A stretch of DNA of 64,000 nucleotides from Diadema setosum (GCF_964275005.1 NC_092694.1:29288132-29352131); one strand, 5' to 3'; shown: positions 36,109 through 48,670, counted from the stretch's first letter. Made by a program: numbers and translations. Notes: generated by a model not told the origin, from the letters alone.

Positions 36109-36546
36109 GCTCACATTTTAGAATTATTTTGAAGCTCGAAAGCTGGGTTTTTATTTGATCTGCAAATGGTATATGATGCCTTTAAAATTAAAACTGATAT
36201 AATCCCACAACTCCACTGGACCTGCCACTGACTTGAGGTCTTAGAACAAAAGTGAAACCACAATCACGATCTACAATGTATGTGCTTTGTGTATGTGATT
36301 GTGTTTGTTTTTGTTGTTGTTTTTTTTGCTTTGTTTGTGGGGGGGGGGGTGTATGTCTATTTAATGTGTGTATCCATGCATTTCATGGTAGAACAGTTGG
36401 CCCGCTCGATGGCAGTGCTGAATGGACCATCCCATGTCATTTTTGTTCTACATGTGTTCCCTGAATGATGTCAATGTGTTTCAGTTGTTATCATTCTATG
36501 CGTAGGATTCCTGATTTGGCAAATGAACAAAGAAATGACAAAAATA

Positions 36547-36760
36547 TACTGTAGAAATGGACATTTTTCGCTGTTTGGAAATTTTTGCACAACCAGAAGC
36601 TAGAGCGAAAATGAAAGGACGCCAATATTTTTGCATGCCATATGTACAAATGTACCAGTACGTGATGACCTGACTCCACGAAATTAAAAACATGCCAAAT
36701 TCATCTTACCCAGCCGAGTGTGTAAAATTACTCATGCAAAAATGTCCACTTTTACAGTTA
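36547..36760. mobile_element. Diverged copy of the TACTGTAAAAGTGGA MITE
   Basis: It starts TACTGTAGAAATGGACATTT and ends AATGTCCACTTTTACAGT. It is similar in length (~214 bp) to 35896-36108, but most CpG sites have decayed. Confidence 0.6.
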
Positions 36761-36798
36761 GATGAGTGCAGCTGTTACTCATGGCTGTCAAACCCATT

Positions 36799-37111
36799 GG
36801 CCGGAATTCACGAAGGTGGTACAAATGAAACCATGGTTTAAACCATGAAGCGCCAAGTGTCGCATGGAATATTTTGTTACGAAATCAGTAATTTCGACGA
36901 TGAAATTATTATTTTGTAACGAAATGACAACATTTTGTAACTAAATGAACATTTCGTCCACGAGATGATAATCTCGTTAAAGAAGCGGTCATTTTGTCGA
37001 CGAAATGACCAATTTCGTAACGAAATATTCCATGCGACACTTGGCGCTCCATGGTTTTTGTCCATGGTTTAAACCATGGTTTCATTTGTACCACCTTCGT
37101 GAATTCGGGCC
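36799..37111. mobile_element. Long-TIR fold-back MITE, ATT target duplication
   Basis: GGCCGGAATTCACGAAGGTG at the left and the inverse (…GTGAATTCGGGCC) at the right. The arms extend about 100 bp (GGTTTAAACCATG, GCGCCAAGTGTCGCATGGAA). ATT flanks both ends. The 3-bp duplication and GG-start resemble PIF/Harbinger MITEs, though ATT is not the canonical TWA. Confidence 0.78.
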
Positions 37112-38419
37112 ATTGGGCACAAAAACAAACTGCATGCCATTATTATGAGCATTCTGGTTTTGATTGCGATGCTGATGCTAATTAGTAGAGACAGCTGTGA
37201 TTATGGAAGAGAAATAATGTACAAATTCTGCATGATTATGAGCTGAGTAAGCCCCAACCTGTTAACAATAAGTCACAGACTTCGAAAGTAGTTTAGAAGG
37301 ATTGCTGCAAACTTTAGAAGGATTGCTGCAAGTACTAACACCGTAATTCTACAAGACACTTCAACACTGCCGGGGAATTTCAATATTGTGTGGGCACACA
37401 ATTCTAGTTGGGCAACTGTGGGTAGCATGAAATTGTTTTTTCACCCCCTAACTTGGGTTCATCTCCAAGTGCCGGCCTGAACAGTGCAGTGGGAAGTTCT
37501 TGGTACATTTTGTAATCATGATTGTCCTATTTTTGATCAAAGCGCTAATGTATTGAGCTATGACAGGCACCGCAATGATGAAGAAAGAAAGGATAGTTAA
37601 ATGATTAGTAATACAGTGCTGAGAGTTATTAATGCATTATTGAAACTTGTACCTGTTTTGAGCATAGCGTGGCCCTGAGCCAGCATGTTGCAAATTGAAT
37701 GACATCATACAGTAACTTAAACCCGAAACAGTTGCGGCATGAAACTTTCGCAAATTGGAGTGGATAGCCTTCTTCATGGTGTGAAACTTTTGCGAAGTAG
37801 CACCGGCATTTAGTGCATGTGTAGACAAAAACTTGTGTGTGCAAGTTAATTTCACAAATCTTGGCTCCTTGCAAAATTTGGGAAAGTTTCATGCACAGGA
37901 AAATTTCTGGTTGTAAGAGTCATGGATGTAACATGATTATCTAAACAACACCGAAGGAGAATATTACAAGTTAGAGCATACCCAATAATGAAACAGTACA
38001 ATATAATATATTTGTTTGGGATATTCCCCAAGATTGTGTGTATGAAGTAATTATGGGTAGCTTACGATACACGTAGATGATCTTTATGTTTCCTTGATTT
38101 CCAAGCTCTTACATGAATCTCAATGGAGCACCAGAAATTATATTTCACATGAGTTTAGCATGGGATTGTGTAATTACATATTGTTTTGGTCTTTCTTTTC
38201 GGTTTTTTTTTTTTCTTTCTTTTTTTACTGGTAACAGTGGTAAGGATCATCATAAAGAAATGGTAGATGTAAAATATTAAAGTGAGTACGTATGTCACTG
38301 TCATGTGATTCTCAAAGTTCAGTTGTTAAATATGCCAGTGATGTAGTTTGTTCTCCCAGTAGATTTGAATTTTGGCACCATGACATTAATGTATTTTATG
38401 GAAAAGAGGGTTTGAATAA

Positions 38420-38655
38420 TACTGGACACCATATTTCATGAGATTTTTATTTTTCGCGAATTTCGTAAGTCAGGTGCTTTTCGCGAAATTAAAGACACAC
38501 GGTAATAGTGGCTCTGATCCCGATATGAATGTGATGCACATATATATTTCTCTGTTCAGTACAGTACTCCATGATCGCGAATTTAAGCACTCGCAAAAAA
38601 CGTTGGGAAGTCCCGATTTGCGAAAATTAAGACTCACTAAATGTATGGCATATCC
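38420..38655. mobile_element. Degenerate copy of the 3556-3800 MITE
   Basis: Inverse homology to 3556-3800: TTTTCGCGAATTTCGTAAGT, GGCTCTGATCCCGAT and GTTCAGTACAGTACTCC are all shared. The termini are decayed. It shares no boundary with a gene. Confidence 0.5.
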
Positions 38656-39004
38656 ATTAGTTGAAGCATTGTGCGATTGGTTCCATAATTGTGGAAACAG
38701 AGAATGCAGAGCATACACGCTGAAATGGTTGGAATCATGTAATTCCCAACGTTCAGTTGTACATAATGTAATTTTAAAGTATACCAGTGATGTGGTTTGT
38801 TCCCCATGAACAAGAAACATACATATTGTATGTATGCATGCACCATGACATTAACATATTGTATCAAAAAAGAGAGTTTTGAATGTGAATTGAAGCTTGA
38901 TATGATGGGTCCCATCATTGTGGAATCACAGAAAATATTGTACAAATGATGCATAGGTGGGAGAGCATTATTAGTGGAGATGCAGTGTATTCGAGAATGT
39001 TTCA

Positions 39005-39370
39005 AGGTACTACACGTATTTACCAATGGAAGCAGAAATGTCTGAAATATCACATTTGATGCATATGTGTGGTCAGTTGCATCATAAAACATCCTGCCAT
39101 ATGAAAATTATGCAGTAAAGCCCAAAATGTAAGGAGATGTCTTTATTTTTCTCTATAAACCATAACTGTAGACGGTTTAGTCTAGAAACATTTTCATTAT
39201 AAACTATTGTTCACATTTTGGGTATTTAACAATACTTAACATTGATTATACTGATTTAAATTTTTACATTGGTTGTTTCTATCCCTAACTCACATTTTAG
39301 AACTATTTTGAAGCACTAAAGCTGGGTTTTTGTTTCATCTGCAAATGCAAATAATTCCTTTGAAATGGTG
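39005..39370 (+). mobile_element. TAAAGG-type repeat, third copy, inside a palindromic element
   Basis: Homologous to the two other copies, with diverged ends. It sits in the middle of a CTCGGCTTCG-core palindromic element whose halves flank it (38937-39004, 39371-39485). Confidence 0.6.
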
Positions 39371-39744
39371 TAACATGCACAAGGCACAGCCGAGTGCTTG
39401 TTGCACAACATTGCTAATACCCTAGAGTGATCTGCGTCTCCACTAGTGTTCCAAACTTAAACCTGTGCATTATTTGTTTTATGAAATGGTTCTATAAACT
39501 GTTTTTCAATTACCTTGATGGGTAAACACAAGTCAGCTACATGTAGAACTTGCTTTTGAAAAAGCCAAGATGTCCAAAGAGGTGTTCTGAACTACACTGT
39601 ACTGAACATAAATTACATGTAATACACTGTAAGTGATTGAGTTCTACATGTGCTCATTTTAAACTGACTGGTAAACCCTGCACAGTGTGCATTGCTAAAG
39701 TGTGCAATTGTGGCATCATTGAGTGTGATTTTTTTCCTAGCTAT

Positions 39745-40262
39745 GAATCTGTCTGTCTGTCATTTCTGTCCTGTCTATATACCTGTCTGTCTTTCTGTCT
39801 ATCTGTCCCCCATGTTGTCTCCTCTGTCCTTCCTGCCTGTGGTATAACCTGTCCGTATTGTCTGTCTGTCTGTCTGTCTGCCTGCCTGTCAATCCGAGTA
39901 TCTCTCTCTCTCTCTTTCCCTCTTCTGTCTATATGTTTGCCAATCTATGTGTCTTTCTCTTTTTCTCCTGTCTATATATCAATCTGTCTGTCTGTATGTA
40001 TGAATGTCGAGATCTCTTTCTTTTCTGTCTGTATACAGTACCTGTATGTCAATGTTTGTGTGTCTCTTTCTTTCCCCTCATGTCTGTCTGTCTGTCTGTC
40101 AATCTGTATGTCTTTTTTTCTCTTGTTCTGTACACTTTTCCCATCTGTCTATCTATTTATCTCTCACTTTCTATTCTGACTGTGTATACCTGTTTCTCTT
40201 TTGCCTGTTCATTCTCGACTGTACGTCTGTCTGACTGACTTGTCTGTATGTCTGTTTGCCCC
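39745..40262 (+). repeat. CTGT/TCTC-rich simple repeat before a WASHC5 acceptor
   Basis: The + strand is a nearly continuous pyrimidine-biased degenerate (CTGT)n and (TC)n tract of about 0.5 kb. It gives long Ser/Cys/Leu/Val-rich reading frames with no gene meaning. It runs into the 3' splice site of the fourth visible WASHC5 exon and may serve as, or modulate, its polypyrimidine tract. Confidence 0.85.
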
Positions 40263-40266
40263 GCAG

Positions 40267-40354
40267 TGGCCGATCCTCTGAGCTTCCCCAGGAGGTTGTG
40301 TGCATTCTTGCCTTCCTGGATGACTTTGTCCACTACGCCTCTTTGCCTAGACAG
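40267..40354 (+). CDS. WASHC5: WASHC5 exon, fourth of five visible
   Basis: The exon lies between CCCGCAG and CAG/GTAGGT. It completes the Gly codon split by the preceding intron and reads GRSSELPQEVVCILAFLDD, then FVHYASLPRQ, corresponding to the penultimate strumpellin segment (P.EVV..L.FL.D.V.Y..LPR). The phase is 2 in and 0 out. About 500 bp of pyrimidine-rich CTGT/CTCT simple repeat (39745-40260) ends right at the acceptor, so the polypyrimidine tract of this splice site is part of an expanded microsatellite. Confidence 0.92.
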
Positions 40355-40410
40355 GTAGGTACCAGCTGTAATAGTCTACCACTTTGCTCATGGAAGTTAT
40401 AGTTGGATTT

Positions 40411-41366
40411 ACAATTCTCGCTATCGCCAATGACGTAAAAAGTACCTGGATGTTCATTTAATAAGCGTCATTTACGGTGCATTATGGGATAGTCCGGTAG
40501 CAAAGTCACTTCCGTTCGTACGCGCGTGATACCTGACTAATGCTATTTACACACACAACCGACTGTATTCTACGTGTACTTACTGTTTTCTCGACTTGAA
40601 TTTCAGCTTTAATATGATTTGAAATTTCTCCATTCTTAAGAAATTGCTGTTAATACGACTATGGGTTGTTACTGCGAAGCTGCAATGTTTTGTTCGCACG
40701 ACAATAAATGAACAAATTCTACAGAAATAGGTCCCTTACTGGCATGCGAGACGTGACGTGGCCGCTTGGGTGAAGTTTGCGGGTGACTCCACAGCGCAGT
40801 ACGTGCGCGTGCGACTTACTAGTAGTAGTACTTGCTTGGAAGAAATTGCTTCGGAGACAGGATAAGTTCGAGATCACGGTTCGTTCCCGATTGTTTTCGC
40901 GACACTTCGACAGAGAACAAATAAAAAAAGATGGGCATTCCATGACGATATCCAGGTGGGTGAATATTTTCCAGCATATTTTCAGGGTATGCAGAGATGA
41001 CTGATCAGTGATGTGCACATTGATCGCATGATCAAGCAGTACGATGTACCGGTATGTGTTAGCTTAGGTTGTATGCGTGCGGTGGTGCATGCTAATGCAA
41101 GGCTATCCTAGGGCAGTGGGAGCCGGGCTATAGCTACTGTGTACGAGTATGACAGGCCTGGCCACTGGCTGGCTCGGGTACAGCCGCTTACTGTACTTGT
41201 ATCCGTGGTCGGCGCTGCACTATAGGTAAGGTACACATACGCGCACGCTAGCGCTGCGCAAAATAAGCCCCGCGCCGGAAGTGCCTTAGCCCAGGAAGTG
41301 CACTAAATCTTGACGAAAAAGCTACATCCGGGTACTTTTTACGTCATTGGCGATAGCGAGAACTGT
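40411..41366. mobile_element. THAP-start DNA transposon remnant, copy 2
   Basis: About 956 bp, with inverted ends ACAATTCTCGCTATCGCC and GGCGATAGCGAGAACTGT extending inward through CAATGACGTAAAAAGTACC. An ATG at 40661 begins MGCYCEAAMFCSHD and then stops, parallel to the start in 3939-4390. It lies in the last WASHC5 intron. Confidence 0.6.
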
Positions 41367-41635
41367 AGGTGCTGCACAGTTCTTGAGAAGATTTGGGGTT
41401 CAAGCCCTGCCAAAATACTTTGATGCCTGTGATTGAAGCACGTATTACGGAAGGCTTGTGTAAATTGTAGGCATGTTTCGATGGTAAACATAATTTGTAG
41501 AAAAACATGCAAAAAAAAAAATTGCATTTTTGAGCAGGACCATACGTATCACACATGGACACTCAAAACAGTGTACTGTGATGATTTTTACTATTGTTAT
41601 GATCATGGTTATGATTTTATTTAATATTGTTAGTG

Positions 41636-41743
41636 TTATCTATTATTATTTTTGTTGTTATCATTATTTATTATTACTACTATTATTATGATTATAATTA
41701 TTATTATCATTATTATCATTATCATTATTATTATCATTATTAT

Positions 41744-41802
<59 letters not shown>

Positions 41803-41850
41803 TTATCATCATCATCATCATTATCATGATTGTTTTTGTTGTGTTATCAT
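41636..41850 (+). repeat. ATT/ACT trinucleotide microsatellite
   Basis: (ATT)n changes to (ACT)n at about 41740 and back to (ATC)n. All three frames are open and give poly-Ile/Thr/Tyr. It lies in the last WASHC5 intron, about 150 bp before the final exon. Confidence 0.95.
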
Positions 41851-41998
41851 CACCAACATCCCTGTTTTTATAAGTTTTGTAGTGATATAATGTTTTGCGT
41901 AGAAATTCTTGTTCACATCATGATTTTGTCTGTGCCACAAGGAAATTTGGAGGAGCATCCAGCGATTGTATTTCGTCATTTCTTTCATACTGCTGCAG

Positions 41999-42058
41999 AT
42001 GGTTGAGTCTCACATTCCTGCTTACATCTTTGACGAGTTCAAGAGCAACGCCCAGTAA
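41999..42058 (+). CDS. WASHC5: WASHC5 terminal coding exon and stop
   Basis: After a CTGCTGCAG acceptor, 19 codons (MVESHIPAYIFDEFKSNAQ) and TAA follow. The HIPAYIFDEF motif matches the extreme C-terminus of strumpellin (H.P..IFDEF). The phase is 0 in. Together with the four preceding exons this gives 177 residues, close to the expected spacing in a family of about 1,160 residues. The 3' UTR begins at 42059; I could not fix its end, as no AATAAA lies within the next kilobase. The exon sits 635 bp downstream of a THAP-start transposon remnant and just after an ATT/ACT microsatellite. Confidence 0.92.
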   Translation: MVESHIPAYIFDEFKSNAQ

Positions 42059-42734
42059 GATGCCCCTGGAAGACACACACGGGCGGCCCTGGAGAACCCC
42101 TTTTGCAGAGGACAGAAACACTGCATGGATCCCTGGACTCTCTACCATGGTGTTACACTATTCGGGAAGTCCCATGGGGAATATTTTTCTGTGAGCAGCT
42201 CAGTGCGCATTTGGGTACAGTATCATGGAGCCTTAAAAAATCGTGTGCAGACAACGGCTGCGTCAGCTGAACAGACTTTAGCGTGTGATTTGCCGCACGC
42301 ACAACATCCGAGTGAAAACTTACTGGGACAGACAATGAGATGCCACCATTACCAGATCAGGAATATCAGGTGTTGAACAACCATATCAGCGATACAACAA
42401 CACAGGAAAACGCCTCTCAGATTGTGTGTTGTGATTTGCAAGCACGGGCAAATATTGACCAGTTTCGTCTGGTGGCTCCAGTTATTATGATGGCTCTCTT
42501 TCATTATGACTTCTTTTGTCAAAAACCACTTACCCAGGGCTCCTCTTTCTCCCCTTCCCCCTCTATTTTTCTTTCTCCTAAATTCTCTCCGGTGATTTTC
42601 CAAAGGTTTGTTAATCCTACAGTTACATAAGGTTTTGCCATTGCAAAAGTGGACACAAATTCTGTTTGTATACCTAGATGTTTGTTGAATGAAAATGAAT
42701 AGGATTTGTTAAACCAAACATTGCAGCATTATTG

Positions 42735-43147
42735 TGAAGGTTCTTTATTCTGAAGGTTCATTAGTTTGAAAATGAAAGGAGGTTTGATATTCCAAGGATT
42801 TGTTAGTCTAAAAATCAAATTTAAAAAAAAGAACGATCGAACCTTCTGAATTGCGAATTCAATTTCAGTTTCCTATCAACAAACTGTCAAAATTGCGAAC
42901 TCAATTTCAGTTTCCTATCAAGCTGTCGGAATTGCAAACTCAATTTCAGCTTCCTATCAACAAACTGTCAAAATACCTAACCTTTTTTCATATTTGGATT
43001 AAGAAACCTTCAAAATAATGACCTTATGTCATATTTGAATTAACAGATGTACCTTGAGGATAATGAACCTTATGTCGTTTGAAGGATTACAAACTATCAG
43101 AATATCAAACCTTCGGAATAGCGAACCTTCGGAATATCAAACTATTC
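42735..43147. mobile_element. ATTCCGAAGG repeat element, decayed copy
   Basis: Diverged GAAGGTTCTTTATTCTGAAG and CCTTCGGAATAGCGAACC words mark both halves. The middle holds a triplicated ~47-bp unit with AACTCAATTTCAGTTTCCTA. It lies in the presumed WASHC5 3' UTR or flank. Confidence 0.55.
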
Positions 43148-45246
43148 TTGTACCATGTTTGTGCTGTGGAATGTGCACCATTCACGAAGTGATATCACAT
43201 GTGGGTATTCCCCCTCATCTTAATTCTAAAAGGGAGATTACATCATGCATTCCAAGTTCAACCAACTGTATTTGTCTGTCCCTGCCTCTCTCTCTCTCCA
43301 AGAGACGATATGTGACTGTGCATCACTAAACAAACAAAAAGTCGCCGGACATGGATTTTTAGTTAAGGACAGATTCTGGAAGAGCAGAATCTAAGCTTTA
43401 AAAATGATGTATAACTCAATTTAAATGGACTCCCCTAACCTACCTAAATACTGGAAAGAATGCACACACTCTGGAAAAGTGTGAACTGGGAAAGGAGGCT
43501 TTGAAGTATGGGGTCTATATTCAGGCGTTTAATCTTTCACCAAGCCGCGCTAGCTGTGTGAGGAAAGGGACAAAACACAGGATATGCACCACCAGAGCAA
43601 CAGCAATGAAGGGACTATTAGATTAAGCTGAAATTAAGCATGTTCTATTAACACATTCTGTCCATGATTGATGCCAACTTTCAAAGCAGTAGCATTATCC
43701 TTTCAAAAGTTATTAGACTTGAAAGTGAAGAGTGTACAAAGGATTTCAAGGAATGAAAAGGGGCCTCTATCTAAGACATACCTGATTATTCTACTCTCCC
43801 CAAAAAAGGGGTTGTAGAAAAACTGCTAAAAACACACTTTTCCATTCGTGTTATGATCCCAAACTAAAGAATAAGTAGAAGGAAGATAGCTCGTTCAGAA
43901 AATATGAAAAACTCAAGATTGACCAAGTTGACCCATTTCACCTGTTTTGAGTCCTCACGTAAAATCAAGGGGTGCGACTTTTTGTTTGTTTTGTGATGCA
44001 CGGTCACATATACAGTATTTCATCTCTTTTCTTTTTGAGAAATCAAATGAACAGGTTATAGATTCAGATTACAATATAGATACGCTGTATGTCTATATTG
44101 CTTTTGGGGCCACAAAACGTTGTATCTCAAAAACGTAAAATGTTCAGAGAGTGGAAGAAGAACATGGATGGTTGGACTCCCGTACGCCTTCCTACAATCT
44201 GCCCAGCCTCTGATTTCCACATGGTCAACGCCGCCGTCTCATGGTCAACGCCGCCGTCTCTGGAACTGTGCCAGTGTGATATTATCATTACAACTTTTTA
44301 GATTCTATGTGTTTGTGTGTTCATTTTAATAGAATCTTTGCATGTAAACATTCCCAACATTGTACGATCTTGACCATGTATGCTAGAATAGATGACAAGA
44401 AAGGGCAATCTTAAACAAAATATCAGGAATGTGAACACTGGGAATTCAAATGGTGTATATGATATGTTTATGTTTGAATTAGTTGCAGCAAAAGTTTTCT
44501 TGATGTAAAGGTTAAGAGCTGTTTCTATTTATGGTGAACAACATTAAAAAAAAATATGACAAAATGTTAGTGTAAATCAAAACATGCTTAACTGCAGAGG
44601 AGTCTAAATTGGGAGCAATATCATCATACAGACTTCAGTTAAAGTTAAAGAAGTTTGTGTCTGCATTAGACAAGAAAATCACAGTTAGATTTTCCCTCAC
44701 ACGTCTCTACCTACTCCCCCCCCCCCACAAAAAAAAAAAAGTGAAGAGAGAGAAAGAGAGAGAGGGAGAGAGCAATCAGAAATAGGCTAGAAGGGAAAAA
44801 AGAAATACGAAAAAGCAGGAAAGAATTGACAGTGAACAAGTTTTAATGAGCTTTGTAATGGTAACACGCCAGCGAGGATTTCATACAACAAATTTTGGGC
44901 TATTGCTGATCATTAATTACATGTACCTCATACAATGTACAGAAAAATAAGGAAAAGTTAACTGTAGAATGTGTCAATAGCCCAGAGGGGGAATCCCCTC
45001 CGATGGGGGTGTTACGCAATGCATTGTACACACTGCAGCGGAACTTGGCAAGTCCGACCGTGATGTGCTGAGTCAACTCAAAAGTCTAGGAGCAAGATCA
45101 AGATGGACAGCAGGATGTGGGGTTTTTTTTTTCCAGAACCAAAAGAGTTTTGAGGAGAATTCTGATCAAATTTTTGAGTCATTCAGGGACATGATCTATG
45201 TCCTCCTCATCATGTGGCAGATCTAAATCTTGAATTGAGATCAACA

Positions 45247-45249
45247 GGA

Positions 45250-45285
<36 letters not shown>

Positions 45286-45306
45286 AAGAAAGAAAAAAAA
45301 AAAAGA
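45247..45306 (+). repeat. (GAAA)n microsatellite
   Basis: About ten GAAA units, then a short A-rich tail. Confidence 0.93.
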
Positions 45307-47596
45307 AACATTTCTTGCCCTACGGTTGATCCCATTAAAAATTTAGTGTCGGTCATATTTATTTTTCTTTTCTTTTTTTCTTTTTTTATGGATATGTGTA
45401 ACATTCTACACTCACTATCTATTGATGGTCTTTTGCAGAAATAATTTCCACTCCATTTTCACTAATGCCTTTCCACATGACCCCATTGTGTCACTTCTGT
45501 GTGTTTGAGTCCCAATGACACAACATTTGCTCTTGCAACAATTTCTCTGGTCTTATTATTTGCTCCAAAGACTTGCATCTAGGGCTAAGGTTATGGTTGT
45601 GAGATGGTTTTATGTTTAGTTTGATGCGAGGATTAATATTATGGTCAGGAATATGGTTATGTTTATGGGTAGAATCGGGGAGGTGTTAACCTCCCTGGTA
45701 GAATTTATGCTTGGTTTCGCATGCAGCTTTTTTGTGGAAGCAGGAGCAAATGTCATAGAACTACCCAGCTGCTCTGCTGAAAAAAAGTGCTCACACGATA
45801 TCCCAACGACACATTTCCTTATTTGGATCATAGGCATACAGAATCTGACTTCCCATGCACGAAATGTTGGACCATGTGGCGGAATAGGCCACATGTCCTG
45901 TTCATTTTAGGTCACAGGTCTCCCATGTGGTTAATGTGCCTTGCAAAGCTTAAACAGAGTGATTGGTTCTGATGAACCGCAAGAAATTTATGTCGGACTT
46001 TTCATGTCAAAAATGAAACCACTGGTATATAGCATTGCTGTACAGAGAAGAGACATGACCGTATTGCAATGTGCAGTCTGAAGCCTGTGCATTGTTTTTG
46101 TACCAGAAACTATAGGTATCTCACTCTTTCTCACTTTAATAATGAATTATATGTACATGTATGTATGCATACATATACATAATACATATTCTATATACAT
46201 GCATATACAACCAAAAGATGTGCAGATATCAATGTGAACAGATCATATGTATAGATTAGTAACTGCGCTGATTCATACAAATCTCCCTCCAGAAGTTTAA
46301 TAAATTGGTGCAAAAATGAAATGAACCAGTGTGTTATTTCATGTTCCTGTTTTTGTTTTGGAGTTTTTTTGGTGTGTGTGTGTGGGGGGGGGGGGGGGGA
46401 GAGCAGAGGAGGCCCCACATCTTCCTCAGAAAATCTTTGCATACAATGTAATCTACCTGTATGTTTTATACATGCCTTTGTTCTGAAAAACGGAAAAGAG
46501 CGTATAAGTAGTATGTATTTAGTTGGCTTGTAAATATTGTATCGTCGTTCAATTTAATGTATTCACTGCATGATAAGAAGACTGCATGATGCAACTGTAG
46601 TTAGAAAGACTTATTTTGACTCCACCCTCATCCTCTCGGCACCAGCTTGTACTAGCTTTTCTTCTTTTTTTTTTTTTCTCTCTCTCTCTCTCTCTCTGTC
46701 CAATACATCCCTCTCTTTTGTGTAGTTTTGAAGATAATTTACGAGCGATTGTAAACTCTCAAAAGTGAAGGGTATTCCAACAGAAGATTTCATGTCTTTT
46801 GCCTGCTCATGGTATTGTCAGTTTATATATCTTGGGCCTTGCATGATTGAACAATAAGAACCACATGAGCTTCACTATAATATTCCCTGCAACTATGTCA
46901 ATGCGACCACGTGTAAGGAGGGAGTTTAACCTTAGCCAGTGTGGTGAAGATGAGACCGTCTTGCTGTAGTTTGTAGAAAGAAATAGAGGTTTATTTTTGT
47001 TCCCTCCAGACAAATCGAAAGCTGCATTTTCTACATTTTACAATATGATTCAAGAAAGGTACAATGTTGTCCTAGTCATGTATGGCGGACCGAAATACCT
47101 GTCATAAGTGGAACTCTTTCTCTGGAAGTCTTTATGTACTATGTTCATTGTGTCTTGCAGCAAGACTATCTGGTGGGTTTCTGTATTTTAGGTGATCCGA
47201 GTATCCTCACAGATCACCTTCTGTACCTGTACGAATTCTTTCGTGTTTTTGTCATTGTGTTCGCTCTTGTGTATAAATCATGTTTGCAAGTTGTCTGCTA
47301 GAAATTGCGTCACCTTTGAAGGTTACAGCGCATCTGGTATACCAGCTTCACGTGACAAAATGTAGTGAATGGTGCATTCTCTTATTTTTTTGTATGCATT
47401 ATGTAACAAAAATTCTATCAGAAACAAATACTCGTAATAAACAGTGCAATCACAATTCTTATGGCGTTGCAGCTCATGTTTGTAATACATATACATTGTT
47501 ATTCTGTGTGTGTTTGTGTGTGTGTGTGTGTGTGTATGGGTGTGGTTGGAAGGACAATGATTATGTCTGTGTTTGCGAGTTGTTGCTGCTGCTGCT

Positions 47597-47757
47597 GTTT
47601 GGTTTTTGTTGTTTTTCTAGAGTGATAACTGTATGGACAGTTCTAGAAGGTTCGTGGTAACGTACTCGCCAAAGCTGTTTGGTTTTTGCTGTTTTTCTAA
47701 AGTGATTAACTGTGTGGAAGGTTCGAGAAGGTTCGCGGTGTACGTACTCGACAAGCA
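47597..47757 (+). repeat. ~80-bp tandem duplication
   Basis: Two units share GTTTGGTTTTTGYTGTTTTTCT and AGAAGGTTCGYGGT…CGTACTCG. They are diverged by several substitutions. Confidence 0.7.
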
Positions 47758-48603
47758 TGAATAACTAAATACAATCCAACCTCTGTTATCCTGGCCGGAC
47801 TGGCGACTATGTCCGGGTAAGCGAATTGGCCGTATGTGGGAGAAACAATATCTTGAATGCCTATACACAAATATTGTTACAAGCAGACTGTCGACCCAAC
47901 GGTAACTACAAGGGTACGTAGGCATAATGTTAACCGCAACAGTACCGTATGTCCCCCCCCCCCCCCCAAAAAAAAAAAAAAAATACAACGGGACCCTCCG
48001 CAATGATATCTTTAAAAATAGTGAATCAATCTAAATACAAATTCAGGGTATGAAACTTGAACTCATTGCCCACATCTTATAGAAAAACCCCATTCGATTT
48101 GCAAAGAGAAATGAGGAATTTTGTGGAGGATGTCGGGAATCTCTTCCCTCCATGTTTTGTCTATTGTATTCACACACAAGAGCATCGAAGTGCTAAATTT
48201 GGAAGAATCAAACTCATGACATACTTTACAACAATCCACATTTCTCTGTGACCGCTTAACCAAATTGAATGGGGTTTTCTGCAAAATAGAGCTAAGATGT
48301 TATATTTTAAGACCTTGAAGTAGCATTTAGACAGTTTAATCATTATTGAGTGTTATCAATGCGAAATTCTGATTGTATTTTTTTTTTGGGGGGGGGGGGA
48401 CATACTGTAGTGTGATTAATGCAGCCTACTTAAAATCAGAGTCATCACACATTACATGTATTGAAACATGAAAAATTTTAATTGTAAAATTCATAATAAA
48501 TATGTTTCTGCAGGGGACATCGCAGGTAAATGGAGCGAGTTCGGTATAGGAGTTTCAATTATATTTGAAATCACTTTCAGCGTGTGTGTGTGTCTGTGTG
48601 CGT

Positions 48604-48605
48604 AT

Positions 48606-48670
<65 letters not shown>

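Larger units (their letters stand above)
34951..36188 (+). mobile_element. TAAAGG-terminus repeat, interrupted by two insertions
   Basis: The outer ends are TAAAGGTATTGTTTGCC and GGTATATGATGCCTTTA (imperfect 17-bp inverted repeat). The body is homologous to 5676-6052 (inverse) and 39005-39370 (same strand), but is split by 35116-35751 and 35896-36108. With those removed it is about 390 bp, the size of the other copies. Confidence 0.7.

Noticed and set aside
39637..40238. Ser/Cys/Leu/Val-rich frames of 76-180 codons.
   Set aside because: Product of CTGT/TCTC simple repeat; the genuine WASHC5 exon follows in a different context.
41627..41890. Poly-Tyr/Thr/Ile frames.
   Set aside because: Trinucleotide microsatellite.
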